Assembly (NCBI RefSeq): GCF_030817355.1
Contig: NZ_JAUSZH010000001.1
Coordinates: 4,873,501 to 4,937,500 of the forward strand
DNA: 64,000 nt
Origin: Streptomyces sp. V1I1
Lineage (GTDB): Bacteria; Actinomycetota; Actinomycetes; Streptomycetales; Streptomycetaceae
Reading direction: 5' to 3'
Within the stretch, counting starts at the first letter, position 1, and the number at the start of each line of letters is the position of its first letter. Shown here in pieces: positions 1 through 8,200 of this stretch. The position numbers and the translations under genes were made by a program. A model generated the notes under the pieces. It was not told the DNA's origin. It saw only the letters and a list, made by a program, of their open reading frames with translations, and did no database searches.

Positions 1-57
1 TGACGGCAGCGGATAAGGAGTCGATGCTCACGCAGTGCGGCGGCTAGCCTGCCCCGC

Positions 58-804
58 ATGCAGCTGATCATCACGACGCTCGCCGAGCGGCCCGAACTCC
101 AGGGCCCCATGTGGCAGATGCTCGACACCTGGCCGAAGTTCGTGATCAACGACCCGGTGGGCTGGGCGAACATCGGGCGGATCGTTGCCGAACTGCCGGA
201 GTACGTGCTGGTCGCGACCGACCCGGACGGCCAGGTCGTGGGCCGGGCGTTCAGCGTGCCGTTCCTGATGGCGGTGGAGGGGCGCGGCGGGCTCCCCGAA
301 GGCGGCTGGGACCAGGTGATGCTGTGGGCCTTCTCCGATCTGCGGCACGGGCGTACGCCGGACACGGTGAGCGCGATCGAGATCACCGTCGCCGAGGACC
401 GGCAGGGTCAGGGCATCTCCGGCCGGATGCTGGCCGCGCTGCGCGAGAACGTCCGCAGGCTCGGCTTCCAGGAGCTGGTCGCGCCGGTGCGGCCGAGCGC
501 GAAGAGCGGTGAACCGTACGCCCTGATCGAGGAGTACGCGCACCGCACCCGGGCCGCCGACGCTCTGCCGTACGACCCCTGGCTGCGGGTCCATGTCCGG
601 GCCGGCGGACTCGTGGAGTCGGTGGCGGCGGCCTCCATGACGGTCTCGGGGTCGCTGAAGCAGTGGCGTGAGTGGACCGGGCTGCCCTTCGAGGAGTCCG
701 GTCCGGTGGAGGTGCCGGGCGCGCTCGTGCCGGTGCATTGCGACGCCGAGCGCGGGTACGCGGTGTATGTGGAGCCCAATGTGTGGGTGCGGCACCGGGT
801 TTGA
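58..804 (+). CDS. GNAT-family N-acetyltransferase-like protein
   Basis: Encodes 248 residues. The middle part (about residues 95-150) carries the acetyl-CoA fold pattern: a beta strand IEITVAED followed by RQGQGISGRML, the Q/RxxGxG/A-type pyrophosphate loop of GNAT enzymes. The C-terminal 80 residues, with a YDPWLRVHVRAGG stretch, are typical of a larger actinobacterial GNAT-like subgroup of unknown substrate. A TAGCCT -10 box at 47-52 lies only about 6 nt before the ATG and no Shine-Dalgarno is seen, so the transcript is probably leaderless. It converges on the lipoprotein gene downstream. Family call is firm, acceptor substrate unknown. Confidence 0.85.
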   Translation: MQLIITTLAERPELQGPMWQMLDTWPKFVINDPVGWANIGRIVAELPEYVLVATDPDGQVVGRAFSVPFLMAVEGRGGLPEGGWDQVMLWAFSDLRHGRTPDTVSAIEITVAEDRQGQGISGRMLAALRENVRRLGFQELVAPVRPSAKSGEPYALIEEYAHRTRAADALPYDPWLRVHVRAGGLVESVAAASMTVSGSLKQWREWTGLPFEESGPVEVPGALVPVHCDAERGYAVYVEPNVWVRHRV

Positions 805-810
805 CGCGAA

Positions 811-833
811 GAGGCCGCCTCACGGGCGGCCTC
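811..833. terminator. Bidirectional terminator hairpin
   Basis: Perfect 9-bp inverted repeat (GAGGCCGCC / GGCGGCCTC) with a 5-nt loop, placed between the convergent acetyltransferase and lipoprotein genes. No T-tract, as usual in Streptomyces. Confidence 0.75.
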
Positions 834-866
834 CAGCTGTTGTGTTTCACTGCTCGCGGCTGTACG

Positions 867-1688
867 TCACTGCTCGCCGAGCTTGTCCAGGTCGAGGATG
901 TCCTTGGCCGCGGGCTTCTTCGCCGCGACCGGCTTGTTGTACGCGGAGAAGGTCATCGTGCCCGGCTCCTCGCCGCCCACCTGCTCGACCTTCAGCAGAT
1001 ACGGCTCGCCCTCGGTGGCGACGTACAACGTGTAGGTCGCCTCGCCGTCCGACTCGGTGAGCTTCAGCGCCTTCTGGCCGTTGACCGTGGTCTCCTCGGC
1101 CTTGCGGGCGGCGGTGTCGTTCGCCTCGAGGTCGGACAGCACGGTGTCGAGGTCGCAGAGTTCGAGGCTGTCCTTGGCCTCGGGGTCGGAGACGTCCGTC
1201 CGCATCCAGCGGCCCTTGAGCGTCTTGATCACGGCGTCGGCCTCCGCGGCCGGTTCGCCCTTGCTCTGCTCCCGCAGGAAGGCCTCGTCGAACCGCATGT
1301 ACGCGGTGTTCCCCGTCTTGATCAGCTCGACGGTGCCGTCGGTGCCGACGGAGAGCGTGCCCTTGCAGTCGCCCTTGGTGCTGATGGCCATGAAGCCCTT
1401 GGTGGGACCGTCGGCCGTCTTCATCGTGATGTCGAGGGTCAGGGAGGTGGCTGCCTTGGTGGCTCTGGCCGCTCTGTTGGCTATCTCGGGGCCGGACAGG
1501 CCCGCGAACGGCTCGGCGGCCTTCTTGTCCTTGGCGTTCTCCTTGGCGCCCTTCGAACTCGAGGAGCTCTTCGACCCCTTGGAGGCGGGCTCCGGGTCGA
1601 GCGGTCCGCAGGCCGCGCAGCCGAGGGCGACAACGGCGGCGAGTACGGCGAAGGCGGTGCGGCGGCGGGCGGGAGCGATGGCGTGCAT
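867..1688 (-). CDS. Secreted lipoprotein, LppX/LprG-like
   Basis: Encodes 273 residues. The N-terminus has an Arg-rich n-region, a hydrophobic core and overlapping lipobox cysteines (VALGC and CAAC around residues 24-28), so it should be lipidated and anchored on the outer face of the membrane. A Ser/Lys-rich linker (about 36-57) leads to a beta-rich domain with segments such as SLTLDITMKTADG and EATYTLYVATEGEPYLLKVEQ. That pattern resembles actinobacterial LppX/LprAFG or LolA-like lipid-binding lipoproteins; this is a resemblance, not a proven match. GGAG lies 7 nt before the ATG. It follows the DUF4190/DUF4352-type membrane protein by 50 nt on the same strand and probably shares its transcript. 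Confidence 0.8.
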   Translation of the reverse strand: MHAIAPARRRTAFAVLAAVVALGCAACGPLDPEPASKGSKSSSSSKGAKENAKDKKAAEPFAGLSGPEIANRAARATKAATSLTLDITMKTADGPTKGFMAISTKGDCKGTLSVGTDGTVELIKTGNTAYMRFDEAFLREQSKGEPAAEADAVIKTLKGRWMRTDVSDPEAKDSLELCDLDTVLSDLEANDTAARKAEETTVNGQKALKLTESDGEATYTLYVATEGEPYLLKVEQVGGEEPGTMTFSAYNKPVAAKKPAAKDILDLDKLGEQ

Positions 1689-1738
1689 GGCGTGTTCTCC
1701 GGGTGGAAGGGGGGTGGGTCAGGGACGGGTGTGGCGGA

Positions 1739-2578
1739 TCAGAGCTTCAGCTCCCACTGCGAGGCGTCGTACGTCAGACCCGGGCTGACCTCGACCGTCA
1801 GCTCCTTGGCGGCGGTCGGGGCGTCGAAGGCGAAACGTACCGTGGACTTCTTGCCGGGCAGGATCGTGCCGCTGAAGCCGCTGCCGACCTTCTCGTCGAA
1901 GATCTGCTCGGCGTTGACGCCGTCCTTCCCGGCGCGGGCGTCCGTCGTCAGCAGCGTGGTGTCGAACTTCTTCTTGCCGCCGTTCTCGACGACCACGGTC
2001 ACCTCGTACGCCTTGTTGCCCGCGGTGTGACCGGCGGCGAACTCGCTCGGGGTGTACGCCTTGGGTGCGGAGACCGTGATCTTCAGGTCGTCGTCGTAGA
2101 CGGCGGTGTCACCGGCCGCGAGGCCCGCACCTTTGCCCTTGGCGTCGCCCTTCGCGGCACCGTCGCCCTTCGCCGCGCCGTCGCTCTTGCCGGCGGCCGG
2201 CTCCTTCGACGCGGTGGTGCCGGTGGCCGCCTTGTTGATCTCGTCGACCGCCTCGTCCACGGCCTTGAAGGTGAGTACCGCGCCGACCACCGAGAGGATC
2301 AGCGCGACGAGTCCGAGGATCGCGCCGGTGGTGGTCACGCCCTTGTTGGCGGCCTCGCCGCGCTTGACGCGGCCCCGTCCCGACAGGCCCAGGATCAGGG
2401 CGATCAGGCCGAGGATGCCGGCCAGCCAGAAGAAGAACGGGATCAGACCCGAGACGGTGCCGATGATGCCGAGCACCAGCGCGGCCGTGCCGAGGCCGTT
2501 GCGCATCGGGACCGGGGGCGGTGCCTGCTGCCCGAACTGCGGGGGGCCGTACTGCGGCTGCTGCATGGAATGGGACAT
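1739..2578 (-). CDS. DUF4190/DUF4352-type membrane protein
   Basis: Encodes 279 residues. A Pro/Gln-rich cytoplasmic start (1-25) is followed by two hydrophobic segments (about 29-66 and 83-104) matching the DUF4190 two-helix module. Next comes an Ala/Lys/Gly linker (about 118-150), then an extracytoplasmic beta domain (about 155-279) with the KITVSAPKAYTPSEFA and VTVVVENGGKKKFD pattern of the DUF4352 (telokinin-like) fold. GGAGG sits 6 nt before the ATG. It is divergent from the DNA methylase gene and likely heads a two-gene unit with the lipoprotein at 867-1688. Role unknown; probably envelope associated. Confidence 0.85.
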   Translation of the reverse strand: MSHSMQQPQYGPPQFGQQAPPPVPMRNGLGTAALVLGIIGTVSGLIPFFFWLAGILGLIALILGLSGRGRVKRGEAANKGVTTTGAILGLVALILSVVGAVLTFKAVDEAVDEINKAATGTTASKEPAAGKSDGAAKGDGAAKGDAKGKGAGLAAGDTAVYDDDLKITVSAPKAYTPSEFAAGHTAGNKAYEVTVVVENGGKKKFDTTLLTTDARAGKDGVNAEQIFDEKVGSGFSGTILPGKKSTVRFAFDAPTAAKELTVEVSPGLTYDASQWELKL

Positions 2579-2791
2579 GGATGTCCTCCGGGGACGTGGA
2601 GTGTGGTGCGGACTTGCCGAAAGTTTCGTGTAGCGACGGGTTAATGAGAACAGAGGCTGTGAACCGAGTCAACACGATTCACGAGATTCAGGTTTACTCA
2701 CGCTGTGAAGGGATGCGTCTTTCGTGCGCCGGTATGCTCGGCGACACAGCAGGCGGGCAGACCGGCTGGCGTGGGAGAGGGAGGCGGCCAG

Positions 2792-4861
2792 GTGCCGGAG
2801 AACGCAAGCGAGGTGACCGCCGCCGGGATTGCCCGGCTGGCAGGAGTCGGACGGGCCGCGGTCAGTAACTGGCGGCGACGGCACGCGGACTTCCCCAAAC
2901 CCGTGGGCGGGACCGAGACCAGTCCGTCGTTCGCCCTGGCAGAGGTCGAGCAGTGGCTGCGTGACCAGGGGAAACTCGCCGAAGTCCCGCTGCGCGAACG
3001 GGTCTGGCAACTACTCGCCGACCACCCGGCGACGGCCGCCACCGCGCTGGTCCAGGCCGGCTGCACCCTGCTGCTCGTACGGGACAGGCCGAGCTTGTGG
3101 CAGGAGCTGTCGGCGGCCTCCGACAAGCGCATGGCGGAACTGCTGCCGACCGCGATGGAGCCGGTGCTGGGGGGGCGCTTCGGCGAGGACCGAGGTGACC
3201 TCTTCCGTGAGCTCGGGGCCTTGGAAGGCTCTTCGGGCGTGCCCTCGATCGCCGGAGGGGTTCACAGCGTGCCCCTGCTGCGCTCGGTCGCCGAGCTCGC
3301 CGCCGAGCTGGGCCACCGGGAGACCTACGAGTTCCTGTTCGGGCGCTTCCTCGACACCAACCTCCGCCAGTACACCCTCACGCCGCCCGGCCCCGCCGCC
3401 CTCATGGCTGCCGTCGCCGGGCCCGCCGCGACCGTGCTCGACCCGGCCGCCGGAGCAGGCACCCTGCTGCGCGCCGTCGAGAACCCCGCCGCCCTGTACG
3501 CCCAGGACGCCGACCCCGACCTCTCCGCGCTCACCGCGCTGCGCCTCGCCCTGCACTGCGACGCCACGGTCCGCGCCCGCTGCGGTGACACCCTGCGCGC
3601 CGACGCCTTCCCCGAGGCCTCCGTCGACGCCGTGCTCTGTCACCCGCCGTTCAACGAGCGCAACTGGGGCCACGACGAACTCGCCTACGACCCGCGCTGG
3701 GAGTACGGCTTCCCGGCCCGCACCGAGTCCGAACTGGCCTGGGTGCAGCACGCGCTGGCCCGACTGCGCCCCGGCGGCACCGCCGTCCTGCTGATGCCGC
3801 CGGCCGCCGCGTCCCGCCGCTCGGGACGCCGTATCCGCGCGGGCCTGCTGCGCCGCGGCGCGCTTCGGGCCGTCGTCTCGCTGCCGGCCGGCGCCGCGCC
3901 CCCGTACGGCATCCCCCTCCACCTCTGGGTGCTGCGCAGGCCCGAGGCGGGCAAGCCGTCCGCGTCCGAACTGCTGCTCGTGGACACCGCCGAGCTGGCC
4001 GGAGCCGGCGGCGGCCGCGACAAGCTCGACTGGCAGGCCGTCCAGAGTGCCGTACTCGACGCCTGGCAGCCCTTCGACCGGCACGGCACGGCCGAGGAGC
4101 GTCCGGGTGTCAGCCGCGCGGTCCCGGTCATCGAACTCCTCGACGACGACGTGGACCTGGCCCCCGCCCGGCACCTCCCGCCCCCGGCCGCGGGCGGCGG
4201 GGCGGCCGAGCTGCTGCGCGTACGGGACCGGCTCGCCGACACCCTCCGGCTGACCGGCGAACTCACCCCGGCGCCGTCCGCCCACGACCGGCCCGCGCCC
4301 TGGCCCGCCACCACGGTCGGCGAACTGGCACGCGCGGGCGCGCTGGTGATCCGGGCCGGCGGCACGGGCGCGTTGTCCGGTGCATCCGTACCCGTACTCA
4401 GCGAGCAGGACGTCCTCGCCGGCACCGCGCCCTCGGGCACGCTCCCCGAAGGACCCGACGAGGAGGCCGTGCTCGTCGCGGAAGGCGATGTCGTCGTGCC
4501 CGTGCTCGGTGGCGGTTCGGTCGTACGCGTCGTCGACGCGGCGACGGCGGGCGCGGCGCTCGGCCGCAACCTCCAGCTGCTGCGCCCTGATCCGGCGGCG
4601 CTCGACCCGTGGTTCCTCGCCGGGTTCCTGCGTGGCACCGCCAACACCCGGCAGGCCAGCAGCTATGCGTCCACCTCGACCCGGCTGGACGTACGCCGAC
4701 TGCAGCTGCCCCGGCTGCCGTTGGCCGACCAGCGGCGGTACGGTGAACGCTTCCGCGCACTGGCCGCGTTCGAGGACGCGCTGCGACTGACGGGGCGACT
4801 GGGGGAGCAGCTGGTCCAGGGTCTGTACGACGGTCTGGCGGACGGCAGTCTCACGGCGTGA
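2792..4861 (+). CDS. Orphan HTH - N6 DNA methylase - HsdS-like fusion protein
   Basis: Encodes 689 residues from a GTG start preceded by a GGGAGG-type site at about 2778-2784; an upstream in-frame ATG at 2705 has no such site. Residues about 8-60 form a helix-turn-helix (GVGRAAVSNWRRRHADFP). Residues about 130-420 resemble the HsdM-type N6-adenine methylase fold, with motif I as LDPAAGAGTLL near residue 216. Motif IV reads C-H-P-P-F at about 283-287, with His where active enzymes have Asn or Asp. The C-terminal third (about 500-689) resembles an HsdS target-recognition half with the characteristic LPLADQRRYGE ending. No restriction subunit is nearby. It may be a DNA-binding regulator derived from a methylase rather than an active enzyme. 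Confidence 0.8.
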   Translation: MPENASEVTAAGIARLAGVGRAAVSNWRRRHADFPKPVGGTETSPSFALAEVEQWLRDQGKLAEVPLRERVWQLLADHPATAATALVQAGCTLLLVRDRPSLWQELSAASDKRMAELLPTAMEPVLGGRFGEDRGDLFRELGALEGSSGVPSIAGGVHSVPLLRSVAELAAELGHRETYEFLFGRFLDTNLRQYTLTPPGPAALMAAVAGPAATVLDPAAGAGTLLRAVENPAALYAQDADPDLSALTALRLALHCDATVRARCGDTLRADAFPEASVDAVLCHPPFNERNWGHDELAYDPRWEYGFPARTESELAWVQHALARLRPGGTAVLLMPPAAASRRSGRRIRAGLLRRGALRAVVSLPAGAAPPYGIPLHLWVLRRPEAGKPSASELLLVDTAELAGAGGGRDKLDWQAVQSAVLDAWQPFDRHGTAEERPGVSRAVPVIELLDDDVDLAPARHLPPPAAGGGAAELLRVRDRLADTLRLTGELTPAPSAHDRPAPWPATTVGELARAGALVIRAGGTGALSGASVPVLSEQDVLAGTAPSGTLPEGPDEEAVLVAEGDVVVPVLGGGSVVRVVDAATAGAALGRNLQLLRPDPAALDPWFLAGFLRGTANTRQASSYASTSTRLDVRRLQLPRLPLADQRRYGERFRALAAFEDALRLTGRLGEQLVQGLYDGLADGSLTA

Positions 4862-4963
4862 CCGGTTCGACAACGGTTCCGTACAACCCGGCAGCCGTTG
4901 CCCGTGTCGGTGTATACGCTCGTCCTCGCATACCGCCTCGTCCCCAGGCCTTCAGGAGCACCA

Positions 4964-5590
4964 ATGCATGGCCCCGGCTATATGCCGCCGCAGCCTCCGC
5001 GCGACATACCGACGTCGGTGATCGTGCTGCGGGTGCTCTTCGCGATACTCCCCGTCTTCAGCTGCGGGATGCTGGCCTGGGGCACGATGCTGCGGCTCGC
5101 GCTCGTCACCAAGCGCGCGCTCGACTGGGTGCTCTTCGCGGTGGTGCTGGTCTCCTTCATTGCCTGCTTCGGCGTGTTGCTGTCGGACCCCACCGAAAAC
5201 CTGACCATGACCCGGTCGGATGTGTCGATCGGCATCATGCTCGCCGTTGCCTTGGCCGTCGAGCCCTACTTCCTGTACGCGGACATCAAGCACTTCTCTT
5301 CCCGGGTCGCGCAGCCGTACTACGGGCCCACCGTGCCCTACGGCCTGCCGCCGCAGGCACAGCCGCTGCCGCCGAAGCCGCCCGTGGCCGGATACGGCTA
5401 CCCGACGGTCCCGCACCAGCCGCAGCCGCAGTCCCGGCCGCAGCCGCAGTCCCGGCCCCAGCCGCAGCCGCAGCCGCACTCCCCGTCCGACAAGCCCCGC
5501 ATCGACCAGGTACGCGCCGAGCTCGACGAGCTCAGCGACTACCTCCGCAAGGAGCAGGGCCGGGAGCAGCGCCCGGAGCAGGGCCGGTGA
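4964..5590 (+). CDS. Membrane protein with Pro/Gln-rich tail, coupled to kinase
   Basis: Encodes 208 residues, starting at the ATG with AGGAG 5 nt upstream. Three hydrophobic segments (about residues 14-37, 46-72 and 85-105) are followed by a proline/glutamine-rich repeat tract (PQPQSRPQPQS, about 140-175) and a charged C-terminal helix (IDQVRAELDELSDYLRKEQ). The stop overlaps the kinase GTG start by 4 nt, so the two are translationally coupled. The tail is cytoplasmic by the positive-inside pattern and could be a docking region for the soluble kinase; that is inference. No family recognised. Confidence 0.8.
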   Translation: MHGPGYMPPQPPRDIPTSVIVLRVLFAILPVFSCGMLAWGTMLRLALVTKRALDWVLFAVVLVSFIACFGVLLSDPTENLTMTRSDVSIGIMLAVALAVEPYFLYADIKHFSSRVAQPYYGPTVPYGLPPQAQPLPPKPPVAGYGYPTVPHQPQPQSRPQPQSRPQPQPQPHSPSDKPRIDQVRAELDELSDYLRKEQGREQRPEQGR

Positions 5591-7110
5591 ACGGACGCGT
5601 CATCGCGAGCCGTTACGAGCTCTCCACCGTCATCGGCCAGGGCGGAATGGGCCAGGTCTGGACGGCGTACGACAATCGCCTCGACCGCCGCGTCGCCGTC
5701 AAGCTGCTCCGCCCCGACCACATGGCCGCGGCCGCCGCCGCCGACGACATGCGCCGCCGCTTCGTCCGCGAGTGCCGGGTCACCGCCCAGGTCTCGCACC
5801 CCGGTCTGGTCACCGTCCATGACGCGGGCAGCGACGGCGAGGAGCTCTTCCTCGTCATGCAGTACGTCGAGGGCGCGGACCTCGCCGACCATCTCGCCGA
5901 GCAGGAGCCGTACCCCTGGCCGTGGGCCGTCTCGGTCGCCGCCCAGCTGTGCGCGGTGCTCGCCGCCGTGCACGCCGTGCCGATCGTCCACCGCGACCTC
6001 AAGCCGCGGAACGTCATGGTGAAGCCCGACGGCACGGTCACGGTCCTCGACCTCGGCGTCGCGTCCGTCATCGACGTGGACACCACCCGCCTCACGCACA
6101 CCGGATCGCCGATCGGCAGCCCCGCCTATATGGCCCCCGAGCAGGCGATGGGCGGCGCGGTCGGCCCGTACACCGATCTCTACGCCCTCGGCGTGCTGTT
6201 GCACGAACTACTCAGCGGGAACGTCCCGTTCGCGGGCTCCACCGCACTCGGTGTGCTGCACCGCCATCTCTACGAGCCGCCGCTCCCGGTCCGCCAGCTG
6301 CGCCCCGACATCCCCGAGCCGCTCGAAGCACTGGTCCTGCGGCTGCTGGCCAAGGACCCGCAGCACCGCCCGACGGGCGCGCAGGAGGTGTACGAGGCGC
6401 TCGCCCCGCTGCTGCCCAGCCGCGGCGCGCCCGCAGGACCGCTCGACCCGACCCGGCCCTTCCTGCGCCCGCACGCCCCCTGGCCGGACCGTGTCACCGC
6501 CCCGCCGCCGCCCATGACACCCCCGACTCCGCCGGCGCCACGCCCCGATGTCGCGGCCGCCGTCGACGAGGTCAAGCGCCTCCTCGGCGAGGGCAGCATC
6601 ACCCGTGCCGTGGACATCCTCGGCGGGATCCTCCCGGCGGCCGCCGCCGAACACGGCGAGCACTCGCCGGTCGTACGGATCCTGCGCAAACAGTACGCGA
6701 CGACGCTGATGGACGACGGGCAGTACCGCCGTGCGCTTCCCGAGCTGCGGCGGCTTGCCGACGACCGGGCCGCCGAGGCGGGCCCGGCCGACCCGCAGAC
6801 GCTGCAGTACCGCTACGACGCCGCGCAGTGCCTGGAACAGCTGGGCGAGGCGGCCGCCGCGCTCGCCGAGTACCGCGCCGTCCTGCCGTACTACGAAAAC
6901 AAGCAGTCGGGCGGCGCGGACACGGCCCGCGCCTTCGACGTCCGCCACCGGATCGGGAATCTGCTGCTCGCCGTGGGCGACCACACGGCGGCGAGCCACC
7001 AGTTGCAGGGCCTGCTGTACGACGCCGAGCGGGCGTTGGGGCCGTACCACCAGCTGCCGGTCGAGCTGCGACGCGCGCTCAACCGGCAGCAGCAGTTCCA
7101 CAGCAAGTAA
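5587..7110 (+). CDS. Hanks-type serine/threonine protein kinase (soluble)
   Basis: Encodes 507 residues from a GTG overlapping the previous stop. The kinase domain spans about residues 10-275: glycine loop GQGGMGQVW (17-25), catalytic Lys39 in AVKLL, catalytic loop HRDLKPRN with Asp137, DLG in place of DFG at 155-157, and APEQ in the activation segment. A proline-rich linker (about 310-325) leads to an alpha-helical region (about 330-507) with TPR-like ALPELRRL and AALAEYRAVL repeats. There is no transmembrane segment and no PASTA domain, so it is cytoplasmic and presumably localised through partners such as the membrane protein just upstream. All residues for activity appear present. Confidence 0.95.
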   Translation: MNGRVIASRYELSTVIGQGGMGQVWTAYDNRLDRRVAVKLLRPDHMAAAAAADDMRRRFVRECRVTAQVSHPGLVTVHDAGSDGEELFLVMQYVEGADLADHLAEQEPYPWPWAVSVAAQLCAVLAAVHAVPIVHRDLKPRNVMVKPDGTVTVLDLGVASVIDVDTTRLTHTGSPIGSPAYMAPEQAMGGAVGPYTDLYALGVLLHELLSGNVPFAGSTALGVLHRHLYEPPLPVRQLRPDIPEPLEALVLRLLAKDPQHRPTGAQEVYEALAPLLPSRGAPAGPLDPTRPFLRPHAPWPDRVTAPPPPMTPPTPPAPRPDVAAAVDEVKRLLGEGSITRAVDILGGILPAAAAEHGEHSPVVRILRKQYATTLMDDGQYRRALPELRRLADDRAAEAGPADPQTLQYRYDAAQCLEQLGEAAAALAEYRAVLPYYENKQSGGADTARAFDVRHRIGNLLLAVGDHTAASHQLQGLLYDAERALGPYHQLPVELRRALNRQQQFHSK

Positions 7111-7148
7111 CCGCGGGAGCACCTAACCGCGGGACTCTCGCCGAACGA

Positions 7149-8078
7149 TCAGTTCGCGCGCAGATACGCCGAGGTGGACACCCGCCCCAGCAGGCTCAGC
7201 CGCGAAGTCCCGCTCGCCAGGTGCTTGTCCAGGGCGTCCTGCACCCCGGGCCACGCCTTGTCGCCGTAGTCGTCGAGGACCACGATCCCGCCCGGGGCCA
7301 CGATCTGCTCGGCCCATTCCAGATCGGCACGCACCCCGTCCAAGGAGTGATCGCCGTCCACCACGATCACTCCGTACTCCCGGTCGGAGACGGCGGCCCG
7401 CACCTCCGGATCACCCGAGAAGCCCTGCTGGATTCGCGCGTCGATCACCGAACCGACGCCGCCGAGCGCCAGATTGGCCCGTACGACGTCCTCGCGCACC
7501 GGCGTGCCGGTGGGATCCGCGCCCTGCGGGGCGGCACCGGGCTGAAGCTGCGCGCCCGCCAGCGGATCGACGATCGTCAGATGCGGTTCGAGCCCGGACC
7601 GGTGCAGCATCCGCAGCAGTCCCGCGGCGAACATCCCGTACAGAGTGCCGATTTCGAGGACATTGCCGTTCGGCGGGGAGAGCAGCGGCACCGTGGCGAG
7701 CTTTCCGCACACGTTGGAGGTGGACCCGGCCAGCCTGCCCACGCCGAGCGACTCCAGGGCGATCACCGTGCGATAGGCGACGGTCACATTGCGGAGAGCG
7801 TGTTCACTGCCGTTTGCCACGCCCTGGATCTGACGCGCGAGGGTGTCGATCTGGGCGGCGGTGGGCGTCCGGTGGCCGCTTCGACCCGTCCCGTCGACGA
7901 GCAGGCCGAGTCCGTACTGCGGGTTCTGCAGGGCGGCCACTTTTCGGTGGAGAGCGTCGAGATCGGTCTGCAAGGCCTGCGTGGCATGCTTCACATGCTG
8001 CTCGATGCGCCGTTCGATCATGGTGTCGGCTGGGCTCAAGACCCACTTCGCCAGCCGGTTCCGAAGGAGAGAGGGCAT
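7149..8078 (-). CDS. Class I SAM-dependent methyltransferase
   Basis: Encodes 309 residues from the ATG at 8078; an in-frame GTG 39 nt upstream (8117) is an alternative, and neither has a clear ribosome site. The N-terminal 80 residues are helical. The SAM domain follows with NVLEIGTLYGMFAAGLL as motif I, TIVDPLAG as the acidic strand, and VIVVDGDHSLDGVRADL with GGIVVLDDYGD further on. This arrangement resembles the Methyltransf_24 and cephalosporin-hydroxylase-like group. It converges on the kinase gene and sits next to the YfhO-type glycosylation genes, which could suggest a sugar or envelope substrate, but nothing in the sequence proves that. Confidence 0.8.
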   Translation of the reverse strand: MPSLLRNRLAKWVLSPADTMIERRIEQHVKHATQALQTDLDALHRKVAALQNPQYGLGLLVDGTGRSGHRTPTAAQIDTLARQIQGVANGSEHALRNVTVAYRTVIALESLGVGRLAGSTSNVCGKLATVPLLSPPNGNVLEIGTLYGMFAAGLLRMLHRSGLEPHLTIVDPLAGAQLQPGAAPQGADPTGTPVREDVVRANLALGGVGSVIDARIQQGFSGDPEVRAAVSDREYGVIVVDGDHSLDGVRADLEWAEQIVAPGGIVVLDDYGDKAWPGVQDALDKHLASGTSRLSLLGRVSTSAYLRAN

Positions 8079-8200
8079 GCCGGGGAAGCTACGCCGGAGC
8101 GCCGCCGCGCGGGCCACGGCGGGATGCTGCGCAGATGAAGTCCTGATGGCTTTGCGGCGGCGGAATTGTGACGTCGTTACGACGGAATGCCGCGTCCCCC

